Source: Nitrosopumilus ureiphilus
Lineage (GTDB): Archaea > Thermoproteota > Nitrososphaeria > Nitrososphaerales > Nitrosopumilaceae
Reading direction: 5' to 3'
Length of the DNA stretch: 64,000 nt
Assembly (NCBI RefSeq): GCF_013407185.1
Contig: NZ_CP026995.1
Coordinates: forward strand, 1,757,913 to 1,821,912
In this document: piece by piece, positions 7,426 through 15,745 of the stretch
Numbering within the stretch: the first letter of the stretch is position 1
Layout: the number at the start of each line of letters is the position of its first letter
Position numbers and translations under genes: made by a program
Notes under the pieces: generated by a model
Seen by the model: the letters and a program-made list of their open reading frames with translations, nothing else
Databases searched by the model: none
What the model was told of the DNA's origin: nothing

Positions 7426-8061
7426 CTAATCTTTGACGTGATTTTGAAAATGCTTTATCAAATCATTTGTAGAGACAATCCAGAGTTGTTCTGGAAATCT
7501 ATCAAATATTCCTCTTGCATGTTTTTGACCTTGTTTTTTACTGCTTGCACATGCATCCATTACTACTATCACATAATATCCTAAATGAATGGCATCTAAC
7601 ACACTTGAAAGAACACAATAATCAGTTTCGATACCTGTAAAAACCAAGATTTTTGTAGATCTCTTTTTTATTTTAGAGTGAAAATTGCCTGCCATGAATA
7701 TTGATGCCGATTTTTTTCTACTGATGACAATTGAATTTGGAATGTACGGGATAAAATCATCAATTAAATTTAATGCTTCAGTTCCCAGAATATTTGGTGT
7801 GATTTTTTGATTTATTCTATAGTATGTTTGCCAAGAATCCTGTTCATGTTCCCAATTCCTAGGAGGTGTGAAGCGAGTAAATATTACATTTTGTATTCCA
7901 ATATTTTTAATTAGTTTTTCAATATTTGGAATTATGGATAATAATTTTTTATTCATCCAAGGAGATTTTTTTTCAGTCAAGAACAATTTCTGCATATCTA
8001 CAACCACTAGTGTTATTTTTGAACTAGTCTTTACATCTACATGCCATTCAGGTTCAGTCAA
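7426..8061 (-). CDS. isochorismatase-like cysteine hydrolase
   Basis: 211 residues. The N-terminal strand TLVVVDMQKLFL gives the catalytic Asp. A Lys lies in the SRKKSASIF region, and the nucleophile Cys sits in GIETDYCVLSS with the DACASS strand after it. This is the Asp-Lys-Cys triad of the isochorismatase/nicotinamidase/N-carbamoylsarcosine amidase superfamily. The zinc-binding Asp-x-His pattern typical of nicotinamidases is not evident, so the substrate stays open. Cytoplasmic and monocistronic. Confidence 0.8.
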   Translation of the reverse strand: MTEPEWHVDVKTSSKITLVVVDMQKLFLTEKKSPWMNKKLLSIIPNIEKLIKNIGIQNVIFTRFTPPRNWEHEQDSWQTYYRINQKITPNILGTEALNLIDDFIPYIPNSIVISRKKSASIFMAGNFHSKIKKRSTKILVFTGIETDYCVLSSVLDAIHLGYYVIVVMDACASSKKQGQKHARGIFDRFPEQLWIVSTNDLIKHFQNHVKD

Positions 8062-8176
8062 AACACTACTAATAATGATATTTGTTTTTCATACTAATGT
8101 GTATGTGTAATCTCAAATTTTTTTTTTCTTTGATAGAGTTGATTTTCAAGATCAACAATCACCTTTTGAAATAAAT

Positions 8177-8632
8177 ATGAAGCATATCTTCTGTTTTTTT
8201 ATGAGTGCTGAGAAAATTATGGTTTGTTTGGATGGTTCAAAAAATTCTCTACGAGGATTAGATGCGGCAATTTTGTTTGCAAAACAATCAGATGCAATGA
8301 TTCTTGGCGTTCATAGTGATACAAGTTTCAGTGCATTTTCTGCTGTTCGTACACCTATACTCCCAGAGGAAAAATGGACAAATGAAGTGAGAGAATTGAT
8401 ACATGTTGCAAAGAAAAAAGTAGAGAAAAATAAAATTAAATTTGAAGGAATTGTTATTGGAGGGCATACTTCAGGGATTGACTTAACCACATTTGCTAAC
8501 AATCCTGCAAACAAGATTGATCAAATTGTTATAGGATCAAGAGGAATGGGATTTCCAAAAGAGTTATTTTTTGGAAGTACATCAAACTTTGTCTTACATA
8601 AAGCAAAGGCTCCTGTAACCATAGTGAAATAA
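8177..8632 (+). CDS. universal stress protein (UspA) domain protein
   Basis: 151 residues. The fold begins EKIMVCLDGSKNSLRGL and ends with the ATP-binding signature VIGSRGMG...GSTSNFVLHKAKAPVTIV (G-2x-G-9x-GS). The ATG at 8201 (MSAEKIM) is a more natural start than 8177, whose extra eight residues are hydrophobic and unlike the family. One of three Usp genes within 3 kb; likely binds ATP and acts as a dimer. Confidence 0.85.
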   Translation: MKHIFCFFMSAEKIMVCLDGSKNSLRGLDAAILFAKQSDAMILGVHSDTSFSAFSAVRTPILPEEKWTNEVRELIHVAKKKVEKNKIKFEGIVIGGHTSGIDLTTFANNPANKIDQIVIGSRGMGFPKELFFGSTSNFVLHKAKAPVTIVK

Positions 8633-8693
8633 TTGTCGAGTTATAATTACAACCTTTAAAGAGATTATTGATTTTTTATTGATATGGTTAGGA

Positions 8694-9569
8694 TTATTTT
8701 GGATAAAATATCCCTTCAACCAATTTTTGTAAGTTTTTTATTCTCTTTTTAGAGATTCCAGTCATTCTTGCAATCTTGGCTTCATCATATCTCAAAAGAT
8801 CTTTTGCAATCATCAGATTGCACTCAGAAAAGATTCCCAGTTCATTTTGAGACAAATTAAGAATTGTGATTGGGTAAAGATTGTGTTTTTCGATTATTTT
8901 TTCCAGACTGTTTGTTGCAGGGTATCTCCAAGAGAATATTTGCTGTCCTACACATTTGGCATATTTTTTTGCATGATTTGAGATTTTGGTGTTGCAAAAA
9001 ACTACCTCACCTGAAAATTTTGGTTGCAGATCAAGAAATCTTGCATGTGTGTATAATGATTCTTTTAGACCAACATATGCTCCACGGAGGGAATGATACT
9101 TGCATTCAATCAGAAATTCTCTATCATCTTTACTTCCTATCAAATCAATTTCATGAGTTGCGCATTTTCCATGAATTTTTGATCTTATGCCTGTTACTCG
9201 ATAATCATAATATTCCAATATAGATGCAATATAATTTTCAAATGCAAATCCTGCAGGACCCATTCTCATAATTGCATCTTTTAATTGATATCTCTGATGC
9301 AAGGCTTTGAGTCCCCTTTCTTCAGAAATAGCTTGAAGAACTTTTTTGTAAATGTCATTTGAGGTCATGTCTCTGTATACTTCAGATTTGACTTTTTTTA
9401 AAATCCGTTTTGCAGTATGCCTACTAGCTCCTGCCCTAATGCATGTGCTGAGAATCTTGTTTTCATTGAATTTGACTCTTCTTCCATCAGATTTGTAGAT
9501 AAAGAATTTTCTAGGTGTTATAACTTGGCTTGATTTTGATGTGATTAATCTTTTACTTTGTAGAATCAG
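8694..9569 (-). CDS. ATP-cone plus restriction-endonuclease-like protein
   Basis: From ATG 9368 the product is 224 residues, but the same frame is open upstream and encodes the first half of an ATP-cone (VITPRKFFIYKSDGRRVKFN, then KILSTCIRAGASR), so the true start must lie near 9569. No ATG, GTG or TTG exists there. A CTG overlaps the stop of the upstream gene as CTGA (9566-9569), mimicking the common ATGA coupling, and gives 291 residues. The C-terminal half has a PD-(D/E)xK-like core (HEIDLIGSK...FLIECKYH). Probably a nucleotide-regulated nuclease or DNA-binding protein. Confidence 0.7.
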   Translation of the reverse strand: MILQSKRLITSKSSQVITPRKFFIYKSDGRRVKFNENKILSTCIRAGASRHTAKRILKKVKSEVYRDMTSNDIYKKVLQAISEERGLKALHQRYQLKDAIMRMGPAGFAFENYIASILEYYDYRVTGIRSKIHGKCATHEIDLIGSKDDREFLIECKYHSLRGAYVGLKESLYTHARFLDLQPKFSGEVVFCNTKISNHAKKYAKCVGQQIFSWRYPATNSLEKIIEKHNLYPITILNLSQNELGIFSECNLMIAKDLLRYDEAKIARMTGISKKRIKNLQKLVEGIFYPK

Positions 9570-10000
9570 TTTTTTTCAATTTCACTTTTTTCTATACTTT
9601 TCAACATAGATTTTCTTACAAGAATTGGAATGTTGTAGTAAGTTGCCAATGCTATGGCATCAGATGCCCTGAAATTTCTAAACACCATGTCCTTTTTTCC
9701 AGTAAAATACAGATTTGCTCTGAAAATCCCTCCACTTTCATAGATTTTGACTCGGACTAGAAGGATTTCATTTTCCTCACAAATTTGCTCAACTAATCGG
9801 TATATCGTTGGTGGATCATCACGTTTTCCATCAACAAAATCAGAGATAATCTTTGCAACTTCAGATGAAAAACCAGACATTACGAATTCAACTTTTTCAT
9901 CTTTGAGTAATACTGCGCCTGTATGTGAATCAACAATTCCAATTTGGTCTACCTTAACTGTCTCGTAATCAGTATCTATTTCATCAATTTTCATTGGCAT
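9566..10000 (-). CDS. bifunctional nuclease family protein (DUF151)
   Basis: 144 residues with the family core: a beta-rich N-terminus, then VRVKIYESGGIFRANLYFTG and RNFRASDAIALATYYNIPI, where the ASDAIALA helix is diagnostic. Plant and bacterial members have been reported as RNase/DNase. It overlaps the ATP-cone nuclease by four bases, which suggests a two-gene nucleic-acid operon. The first ATG (MPMKIDE) or the second, two codons on, could start it. Confidence 0.8.
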   Translation of the reverse strand: MPMKIDEIDTDYETVKVDQIGIVDSHTGAVLLKDEKVEFVMSGFSSEVAKIISDFVDGKRDDPPTIYRLVEQICEENEILLVRVKIYESGGIFRANLYFTGKKDMVFRNFRASDAIALATYYNIPILVRKSMLKSIEKSEIEKN

Positions 10001-10173
10001 TCTTTCATCACTTTTTGGTTTTCTTCATCTGATTTTGATTTTCCAAACAACCCCATGAATATTTTGCAACAATTATGAACTTAAACCCACGTATTATTTT
10101 CAAAAATGAACTTAAGCGTTTTGAAATTTCGGATTTATGCCTTCTTTATGTATGATGAACTGTCTATTACAAT

Positions 10174-10296
10174 ATGATAACAAAAGAACAAAAACTAGAA
10201 ATCTTTGAAGATACAATTTCAGATCTTAGAAAAAAATTCGTTGAATCGAATAAAGAACGCCTATCTGAACAGTATCGAAAACTACCTTTAGACTAG
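10174..10296 (+). CDS. 40-residue charged helical microprotein
   Basis: ATG 10174 to TAG 10294: MITKEQKLEIFEDTISDLRK, then KFVESNKERLSEQY and a short tail. One amphipathic helix, no cysteines. The composition is gene-like and the flanks are non-coding, but no family is recognised. Confidence 0.4.
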   Translation: MITKEQKLEIFEDTISDLRKKFVESNKERLSEQYRKLPLD

Positions 10297-10333
10297 AGTT
10301 TAGAATCCAGCACTTTCTTGAGAATTTTCAGTC

Positions 10334-10468
10334 TCACTCATCAAACTCTGAATGATCGCATTTTGGACAATAGTATTCAGTTGGCATGTTAATTTGTTCA
10401 TTACTTCTCCTCTCTTCTTGTGGGTTTTTGATATTCATTGGAACATCACATTTTTTACAAGTTCTCAA
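10334..10468 (-). CDS. 44-residue two-CxxC zinc microprotein
   Basis: From a TTG start at 10468 (the only start after an in-frame stop): MRTCKKCDVPMN, a charged linker, then EYYCPKCDHSEFDE. CxxC-x(29)-CxxC forms a likely zinc ribbon. It lies 16 bases beyond the stop of a UspA gene on the same strand and may be cotranscribed with it. Confidence 0.5.
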   Translation of the reverse strand: MRTCKKCDVPMNIKNPQEERRSNEQINMPTEYYCPKCDHSEFDE

Positions 10469-10484
10469 TGCGAAGAATCACCCT

Positions 10485-10919
10485 TTATTTTACAATCATA
10501 ACGGGACATTTAGCCATTTGACTTACCTTATTGCTTACACTACCCAAAAGAAATTTGTTAAATCCGCCTCTGCCGTGGGATCCAATAACAATTAGATCTA
10601 TTTTATTTGAATTTGAAAATGTAATTATCTGATTCGAGACAGATTTTGTTTCAAGAATATTTAACGAAATTGGAATGTTTGCATCTTTTGCAGGCTTTTC
10701 CAATTTTGAAAGAAAGTCTTTTGCAAACTTTTTGGCATCGTTCATTATCTTTTTGTTTGTTCTTTTATCAATGTACCATGCACCAACATCTTCCTTTTCT
10801 AAACATGTTAAGACATTGATTTTGGCGTTATTGTTTTTTGCAATATCAAGTGCTATTCTAAATGCTTTTAGTGAATATGTTGACCCATCAACAGGTACAA
10901 GAATTTTTGTTATTGCCAT
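10485..10919 (-). CDS. universal stress protein (UspA family)
   Basis: 144 residues. Starts TKILVPVDGSTYSLKAFRIA and ends VIGSHGRGGFNKFLLGSVSN, the complete ATP-binding G-2x-G-9x-GS motif. Second gene of a tandem pair with 10924-11358; the two are the same length and clearly paralogous, four bases apart. Confidence 0.9.
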   Translation of the reverse strand: MAITKILVPVDGSTYSLKAFRIALDIAKNNNAKINVLTCLEKEDVGAWYIDKRTNKKIMNDAKKFAKDFLSKLEKPAKDANIPISLNILETKSVSNQIITFSNSNKIDLIVIGSHGRGGFNKFLLGSVSNKVSQMAKCPVMIVK

Positions 10920-10923
10920 TTCT

Positions 10924-11358
10924 CTATTTTACCACCATTACCGGACATTTTATTTTTTGTGTAACGCTATTTGCAACACTGCCCAAGATCATTTTATTCA
11001 GACCGGTTCTACCATGAGAACCTATCACAACTAAATCAAATTTGTGTGAGTTGACATAGTTTACAATTGCTTTTGATACGGATGGATCTTGTAAAAGTTT
11101 TAATGAAATCTTAATGTTTTTTTTCTTTGCTAAAGATTCCAAGGTTGAAAATGTTTTTTGGAGAGTTTTAGTATACTTTTCTAGCATTTTCTCACTGTAT
11201 TTCATTGTAAATCCAATAGAGGGTTGGTATACTCCGGTAATAACAGAAGCTATTGTGATTTTGCTTTTGTTTGACTCTGCAACATCCAAAGCACTTTTGA
11301 AAGCCCTGTTTGAAAAGCTTGAAGAATCATATGCTACTAGAATATTATTAAAAACCAC
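10924..11358 (-). CDS. universal stress protein (UspA family)
   Basis: 144 residues, NNILVAYDSSSFSNRAFKSA at the start and VIGSHGRTGLNKMILGSVAN near the end. The ATP-binding loop is intact. First gene of the Usp pair. Archaeal Usp proteins often respond to energy or oxidative stress; no specific signal is visible here. Confidence 0.9.
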   Translation of the reverse strand: MVFNNILVAYDSSSFSNRAFKSALDVAESNKSKITIASVITGVYQPSIGFTMKYSEKMLEKYTKTLQKTFSTLESLAKKKNIKISLKLLQDPSVSKAIVNYVNSHKFDLVVIGSHGRTGLNKMILGSVANSVTQKIKCPVMVVK

Positions 11359-11555
11359 ATATCACCTCATGTTAATTCCAATTAAAGGGGGATAGAAGAT
11401 TATCATGAATGAAAATTGTGTAAGAATATTGCCCTACCAAATTCATTTCTGAGAATTATGGTTTTTTAATCATAAGATTGTAAAAAATAGTATGCGTTAA
11501 TTTTGAAAGTAAACTCAAAATTCAGGATTTCTAGGTACTAATTCTGTAAATAAAT

Positions 11556-12302
11556 TCACTCGTCGGTAAATTGGCTATAATTATTCACGATTTCATCAAT
11601 TGGGAGTCTTTTTCCACCTACTATTTTGAGATCCACGTGAACTTTTTTGTCAGATGTAGTTAGAATGTTGTAGGTGTTTTCAAAAAAACCACGAACACGC
11701 TCAGATGTGGCAGTTCCAGCATTCACCACAGTCAAAGTTCTAAAATTCCAAGCCCATGGTCTATGCTTGTGTCCACATAAAACTACGTCAACTTTTGTAT
11801 CCAAAACAGTTCTTAGTACATCTCCTGCATCAACAACAGTTCGTTGATCAGATCCAGTATCAGGAATTGCAATTAAATGATGATGCATAGCAACAATCTT
11901 TACTTTATCTTTGTATTTTTTCATGGTTCTCTCCAACCACAAATTTTGTCTGTAACCTACTTCACCTTCATTTCTGTCAGGCCTAGCCGTTCCAACTGTA
12001 ACTAAAACAACATCATCATCTAGTTCATTTACAGCTTCGAATGGAAAGAATTTTTTGAATAATAAATAACCCGTATTTCTGTAATCATGATTTCCACTAA
12101 TTGCAATAATTTTTTTTGTATTGAATTTTTCTAACATAGATTTACATTGTTCATATTCTTTCATCAAGCCCTCATTTGTCAAATCACCAGTAATTACAAT
12201 CACATCAGGATTTAGTTCATTAACTTCAGTAACTAGAGTGTCAAATTTGTCTTGTAAAAATTGAGAGCCAACATGTAGATCAGAGATTTGAACTATCTGC
12301 AT
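11556..12302 (-). CDS. calcineurin-like metallophosphoesterase (Icc/CpdA type)
   Basis: 248 residues with the motif series: QISDLHVG (metal 1), DVIVITGDLTNEG (bridging Asp), ISGNHDYR, AMHHHLIAIPD, and GHKHRPW. This is the class III cyclic-nucleotide phosphodiesterase-like set. No signal peptide, so it is cytoplasmic. The substrate could be cAMP or another phosphodiester. Confidence 0.85.
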   Translation of the reverse strand: MQIVQISDLHVGSQFLQDKFDTLVTEVNELNPDVIVITGDLTNEGLMKEYEQCKSMLEKFNTKKIIAISGNHDYRNTGYLLFKKFFPFEAVNELDDDVVLVTVGTARPDRNEGEVGYRQNLWLERTMKKYKDKVKIVAMHHHLIAIPDTGSDQRTVVDAGDVLRTVLDTKVDVVLCGHKHRPWAWNFRTLTVVNAGTATSERVRGFFENTYNILTTSDKKVHVDLKIVGGKRLPIDEIVNNYSQFTDE

Positions 12303-12630
12303 GAGATTACTTTGGCAAATTAGGTATTAAATCATCTCTATAGAAAATATGTAGAAAATAATTCAAGTGCAAGGTAGAATTAACTAGTTTGTCAAGAATT
12401 ACGCATTATTTCTAACTAGATTTATGAATAAAAAAAGGTTCTATTATTTTTTCTGCAAAGTATACCATCAAAACACCATACTTCGTACACCAAAATGGTG
12501 TTTTAGGTATCACGAAATAATAGGATAATTATTTTGATACATGCAGATTCAATATCTTTTATTTTCAACAATAACATAAAAAAGACAAATCATTCATTGT
12601 GGTTAAATACAAAATTTACCTAGAATTAAC
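12303..12630. other. intergenic, 328 bases, with a strong hairpin
   Basis: Contains the divergent promoters of the metallophosphoesterase and the microprotein at 12631. The hairpin AAAACACCAT (12470-12479) / ATGGTGTTTT (12495-12504) has a perfect ten-base stem with a 15-base loop. No other structure is seen. Confidence 0.5.
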
Positions 12631-12750
12631 ATGATGAATGCATGGAAGTGTTACCGTTGTAATCTGTCATTTACCGAAGAATCCTACGCTGACATGCATC
12701 ATCAATTAACAGAACATTCTTCCCGACTAATAGAATGTGTTAGTGCCTAA
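12631..12750 (+). CDS. 39-residue C2H2-type zinc-finger microprotein
   Basis: ATG 12631 (a second ATG follows at once): MMNAWKCYRCNLSFTEESYA, then DMHHQLTEHSSRL. The CxxC, aromatic and His residues are spaced as in a single C2H2 finger. Single-finger microproteins are common in Thaumarchaeota. Role unknown. Confidence 0.55.
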   Translation: MMNAWKCYRCNLSFTEESYADMHHQLTEHSSRLIECVSA

Positions 12751-12771
12751 AGTGATTCAAACATATCTTTG

Positions 12772-12832
12772 GTTCAAATCCCAATAGGTTTGGTTATGTG
12801 GATCATAGTGAGTTTGAATTATAATTGTCATT
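12772..12832. repeat. dispersed repeat, copy 1 (tRNA-arm-like core)
   Basis: GTTCAAATCCCAATAGGT is repeated exactly at 58214-58231. Similarity continues downstream in both (TTATGTGGATCAT here, TGATATGAATCAT there, then GAATTATAATT in both). The core resembles a tRNA TpsiC arm and start of the acceptor strand, as left by integration into a tRNA gene, but the stem is imperfect. Confidence 0.45.
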
Positions 12833-12848
12833 TTCGCATCGTTCTTTT

Positions 12849-12947
12849 CTAAAATTTTGACCAATGACCAAAATCAGTAAAATCACATCTTCGACAATGA
12901 CCTTTACTCATATCATGAAAACCCAAAATACATTTGATTGATTTCAT
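12849..12947 (-). CDS. 32-residue metal-binding microprotein
   Basis: From ATG 12947: MKSIKCILGFHDMSKGHCRR, then CDFTDFGHWSKF. Cys, His and the CRRC pair give a likely zinc site. Its ATG overlaps the TGA of the membrane gene (ATGA), so it is the third gene of the serpin operon. Confidence 0.5.
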   Translation of the reverse strand: MKSIKCILGFHDMSKGHCRRCDFTDFGHWSKF

Positions 12948-13132
12948 TTTCTCTTTTTCCATACACTGAAAATAATTACTAGAATTATTCCTACAATAAG
13001 TACAGTCAGAGGCCAATAAGCAACAATAAGGAAATACCAAGACAATTCATCACTTAAAGCATAAACATTTTCAAAAATTAAAGGAGTAAAAAGAGCCATC
13101 ATCACAACAACTATCAAAAATCTAGTTTTCAT
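12944..13132 (-). CDS. 62-residue small membrane protein
   Basis: A signal-like helix (LIVVVMMALFTPLIF, possible cleavage after YA|LS) and a second helix (ILVIIFSV region, 40-57) ending WKKRK. It starts three bases after the serpin stop, so it is probably cotranscribed. It may anchor or help export the serpin; this is inference from position only. Confidence 0.6.
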   Translation of the reverse strand: MKTRFLIVVVMMALFTPLIFENVYALSDELSWYFLIVAYWPLTVLIVGIILVIIFSVWKKRK

Positions 13133-13135
13133 TTT

Positions 13136-15019
13136 TTATTGTAATGGGTCTACAACTTTACCAATAAACAAAATGCTTCCGGTTTCATTGTCCTGAATGA
13201 TAAAGATGAACGGTCTATCAACCATGAATTCAAATGGACCTGATTGCAACATGGCAATACCTGTAGCTGCAGCTGCCTCTGTTCCTTCCTCATTTATTTC
13301 AACAAAGGCCTTGTGAGCTGCTTTTTCAATGTACAAACCAGAATTTGCGATACCAGTAAAGTCTGCATTGTTAAATGCATCATGAATACCCATCTCTTGC
13401 AACACTGATTTTAGATCATATTCTGTCTCAAGTTTGAACTTTGGCATATACACTTTGGTTTTCATTTTTTGTAATTCTCCTTTCCATTTGTTCAGGTTAT
13501 CGACTGAAAGAGATTCTTCCAGAGAATTCATCCCATCAACATCCCTAGACAACAGGATAAGCATGGAAAAGTTTTCTCCCTCGTATGGCAGTTCCACAAT
13601 TTGCACTAGATCATTTACTGCAATGTTTGGAAAAGTTGTCTTTGATTCCATCATAGGCACCTGAACTGTATTATCTAAACTCACATGAAAATCACCCACA
13701 GTTGTTTTTGTTTTGTCAAATGGGTCTTCCCAAATGCCTTTAAAGTAAATGGCATTTGTAATTACCAATTTTGTGGCAGGATCTAATTCATCAAATATTT
13801 TTTCTATCTTTCCATGTGTTTTCTCATCTACCCACGAATTGATAATATCGACTCCTTTTTCCTTTGAGGAAAAATTAACTGACTCTATCTCACTTCCATA
13901 ATAGGTCTTTGCAGTGTCTACATATTCAGGCAACACTTCAAAATTTTTTGCAACCCACAATGCATTTGCAAGTGATATGGTGTTATTTTGCTGTTTCATG
14001 TTGAGTTGTTTTTGCATGTCTGCAAAACCGATTCTTCTTTTTGACTCATCAGACTCAAACCCAAACACCTCTTTCATCTCAGTTGCAGTGTTGTCTTTTG
14101 CACCTTCATACGCAATTGCAAATGCATTGAAAATACTTGTTGGCGAGAAAAAGACATTACTTTCTTTGTCTTGCGTCACATGTGAATAAAAATTCAATGC
14201 AAATTGGTTGTTTGCACTTGGAATATCAGTAGGGCCAAGATATACAGTTGGGGCCTCTTGATTTACAGCAATATGCCGAGTTAGAGTCCAACCGCGTTCG
14301 TATAATGCTATGGCAGATTCTGGGGTTACACATGCAGGGAAATTATTTGAATATTTTAAAATTAGTTCAAGTTCATTCTTGCATTTTATCTCAAATGAAT
14401 ACAATCCAGATTTAATTTGTTTTAATGGAGCAGGGTAAAAGACATCCATTTGATTGAACCGATCCATATTTTTATCAAAAAGTTCCAGGGCACATGGGTC
14501 ATAGATTATTTTTGATATTATACCGTCATCATTTCTTTCCAACACTGCTAATCCGGACATGACAAATGTATCAACAACATCAATTTTATCAGAATTTGGA
14601 AGTGTGTAATCTACATACTTTGCAAATACAATACTATTATCAATTGTACGTATTCTTTTACCTGGACTTGAATCAGTAGTTGTGAAAAATACATTTGACT
14701 CAAATATGCCCGTATCTTTACCAGTTTCAGTTACAATGTAATCAATTACTCTATTTTCAAAATCAGACTCTACATCAAAATCAGACCATATGTTAATATT
14801 GAATTGTTCAATTTTTTCATGATCTCTATTCATGTCATAGTCAGTTATCCTGATAGTAATATCGGAACCAGTCATGTTGCATCGGCTTACCCATTCAACA
14901 ATTCCCTCATGAAAACCACCTTTGGTTTCTTGAGTGTTAGTTATATCAGATTCTGCAAATGCATTGGGAGTTAACAGAGTGAATACCAACACAATTATGA
15001 ATAAAAATTTACGGTTCAT
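13136..15019 (-). CDS. secreted serpin with long N-terminal domain
   Basis: 627 residues: signal peptide (to about 22, AFA|ES), a unique domain of about 240 residues, then a full serpin fold (about 265-627). Serpin marks include NVFFSPTSIFNAFAIAYEGA, LVITNAIYFKGIWEDPF, VYMPKFKLE and DRPFIFII. The hinge EEGTEAAAAT matches inhibitory serpins (P17-P8, small residues), so the protein should trap a protease. By length the P1 site falls near LQSGP, which is not basic and would not suit trypsin-like enzymes. Archaeal serpins are uncommon. First gene of a three-gene operon. Confidence 0.9.
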   Translation of the reverse strand: MNRKFLFIIVLVFTLLTPNAFAESDITNTQETKGGFHEGIVEWVSRCNMTGSDITIRITDYDMNRDHEKIEQFNINIWSDFDVESDFENRVIDYIVTETGKDTGIFESNVFFTTTDSSPGKRIRTIDNSIVFAKYVDYTLPNSDKIDVVDTFVMSGLAVLERNDDGIISKIIYDPCALELFDKNMDRFNQMDVFYPAPLKQIKSGLYSFEIKCKNELELILKYSNNFPACVTPESAIALYERGWTLTRHIAVNQEAPTVYLGPTDIPSANNQFALNFYSHVTQDKESNVFFSPTSIFNAFAIAYEGAKDNTATEMKEVFGFESDESKRRIGFADMQKQLNMKQQNNTISLANALWVAKNFEVLPEYVDTAKTYYGSEIESVNFSSKEKGVDIINSWVDEKTHGKIEKIFDELDPATKLVITNAIYFKGIWEDPFDKTKTTVGDFHVSLDNTVQVPMMESKTTFPNIAVNDLVQIVELPYEGENFSMLILLSRDVDGMNSLEESLSVDNLNKWKGELQKMKTKVYMPKFKLETEYDLKSVLQEMGIHDAFNNADFTGIANSGLYIEKAAHKAFVEINEEGTEAAAATGIAMLQSGPFEFMVDRPFIFIIQDNETGSILFIGKVVDPLQ

Positions 15020-15120
15020 TTTCTTTTTTCAGTAATATTCATAATAAATAATCTTTCCAGTTAACAAAGTTATTTTAAATTTTTTATTAATATAAAAAAG
15101 AAAAAAGAGGTATCCTTCAG

Positions 15121-15655
15121 TTAGAAGGGACCTATACCTGTGGTTGAACTTTTAATGTTTTCCCAAGGGATGAACATTGAATTGAATGTAGATTGATGTT
15201 GTCCTTTATGGGTTCCATAAAATGTGTTTTTTGTTGTGTTGGTATATGGAGCACCACTATCATATGATTGTGAGATGTATGTTGTTAATTCAACAACATC
15301 AAAAGCATAGGTACATGAGGGACAAGTAATCTTTTTGAGATTTCCCTCGTTTGGCCTTTAGTGGTCGTCCGGCACCATTTCCACTAACAGTACGAATTTC
15401 AAGATGATCCTCACTAATCCATTCTCTAAATCTATGTAATAGTATGATTGGTGCTCTAGTATCTCTGTTCTTTTTGAATTCATTAGATAAATCATTTAAC
15501 ACTTCTAACCGTGGTTTTTTGAATTGATCCTGGGTAAAATATTCAAAGTTTGACAATGCAGACTTTAGAACTTGAACAGAATCATTTGATTTTCCTTTAT
15601 CAAATGTTAGTTTGAATAGTTGTTCTTCTGTTAACTTATCACTCAGATAACCCAT
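15121..15655 (-). pseudogene. hypothetical DNA-binding-like protein, frameshifted near 15345
   Basis: The ATG frame (15655-15299) encodes 118 residues: helical, with VLKSALSNFEYF, LLHRFREW and an AT-hook-like GNGAGRPLKAKRGK, then loses sense. The next frame continues naturally as RGNLKKITCPSCTYAFDVVE and ends about 50 residues later at TAA 15121 (IGPF*). One extra A in GGGAAATCTC would explain it. The first half slightly recalls the SAM-like core-binding domain of tyrosine recombinases, but I cannot name the family. Either a decayed gene or an assembly indel. Confidence 0.55.
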
Positions 15656-15745
15656 TTCTTAAACTACATACTAACAACTTAGATAAGCATATGCCATTTT
15701 TGGCAAGTTAGAATTAAATAATAAACTTCTCAAAATCATTCAGTT

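Noticed and set aside
12772-12800. Intact tRNA gene
   Set aside because: Only a TpsiC-like arm is seen, with a mismatched stem and no anticodon or D arm upstream.
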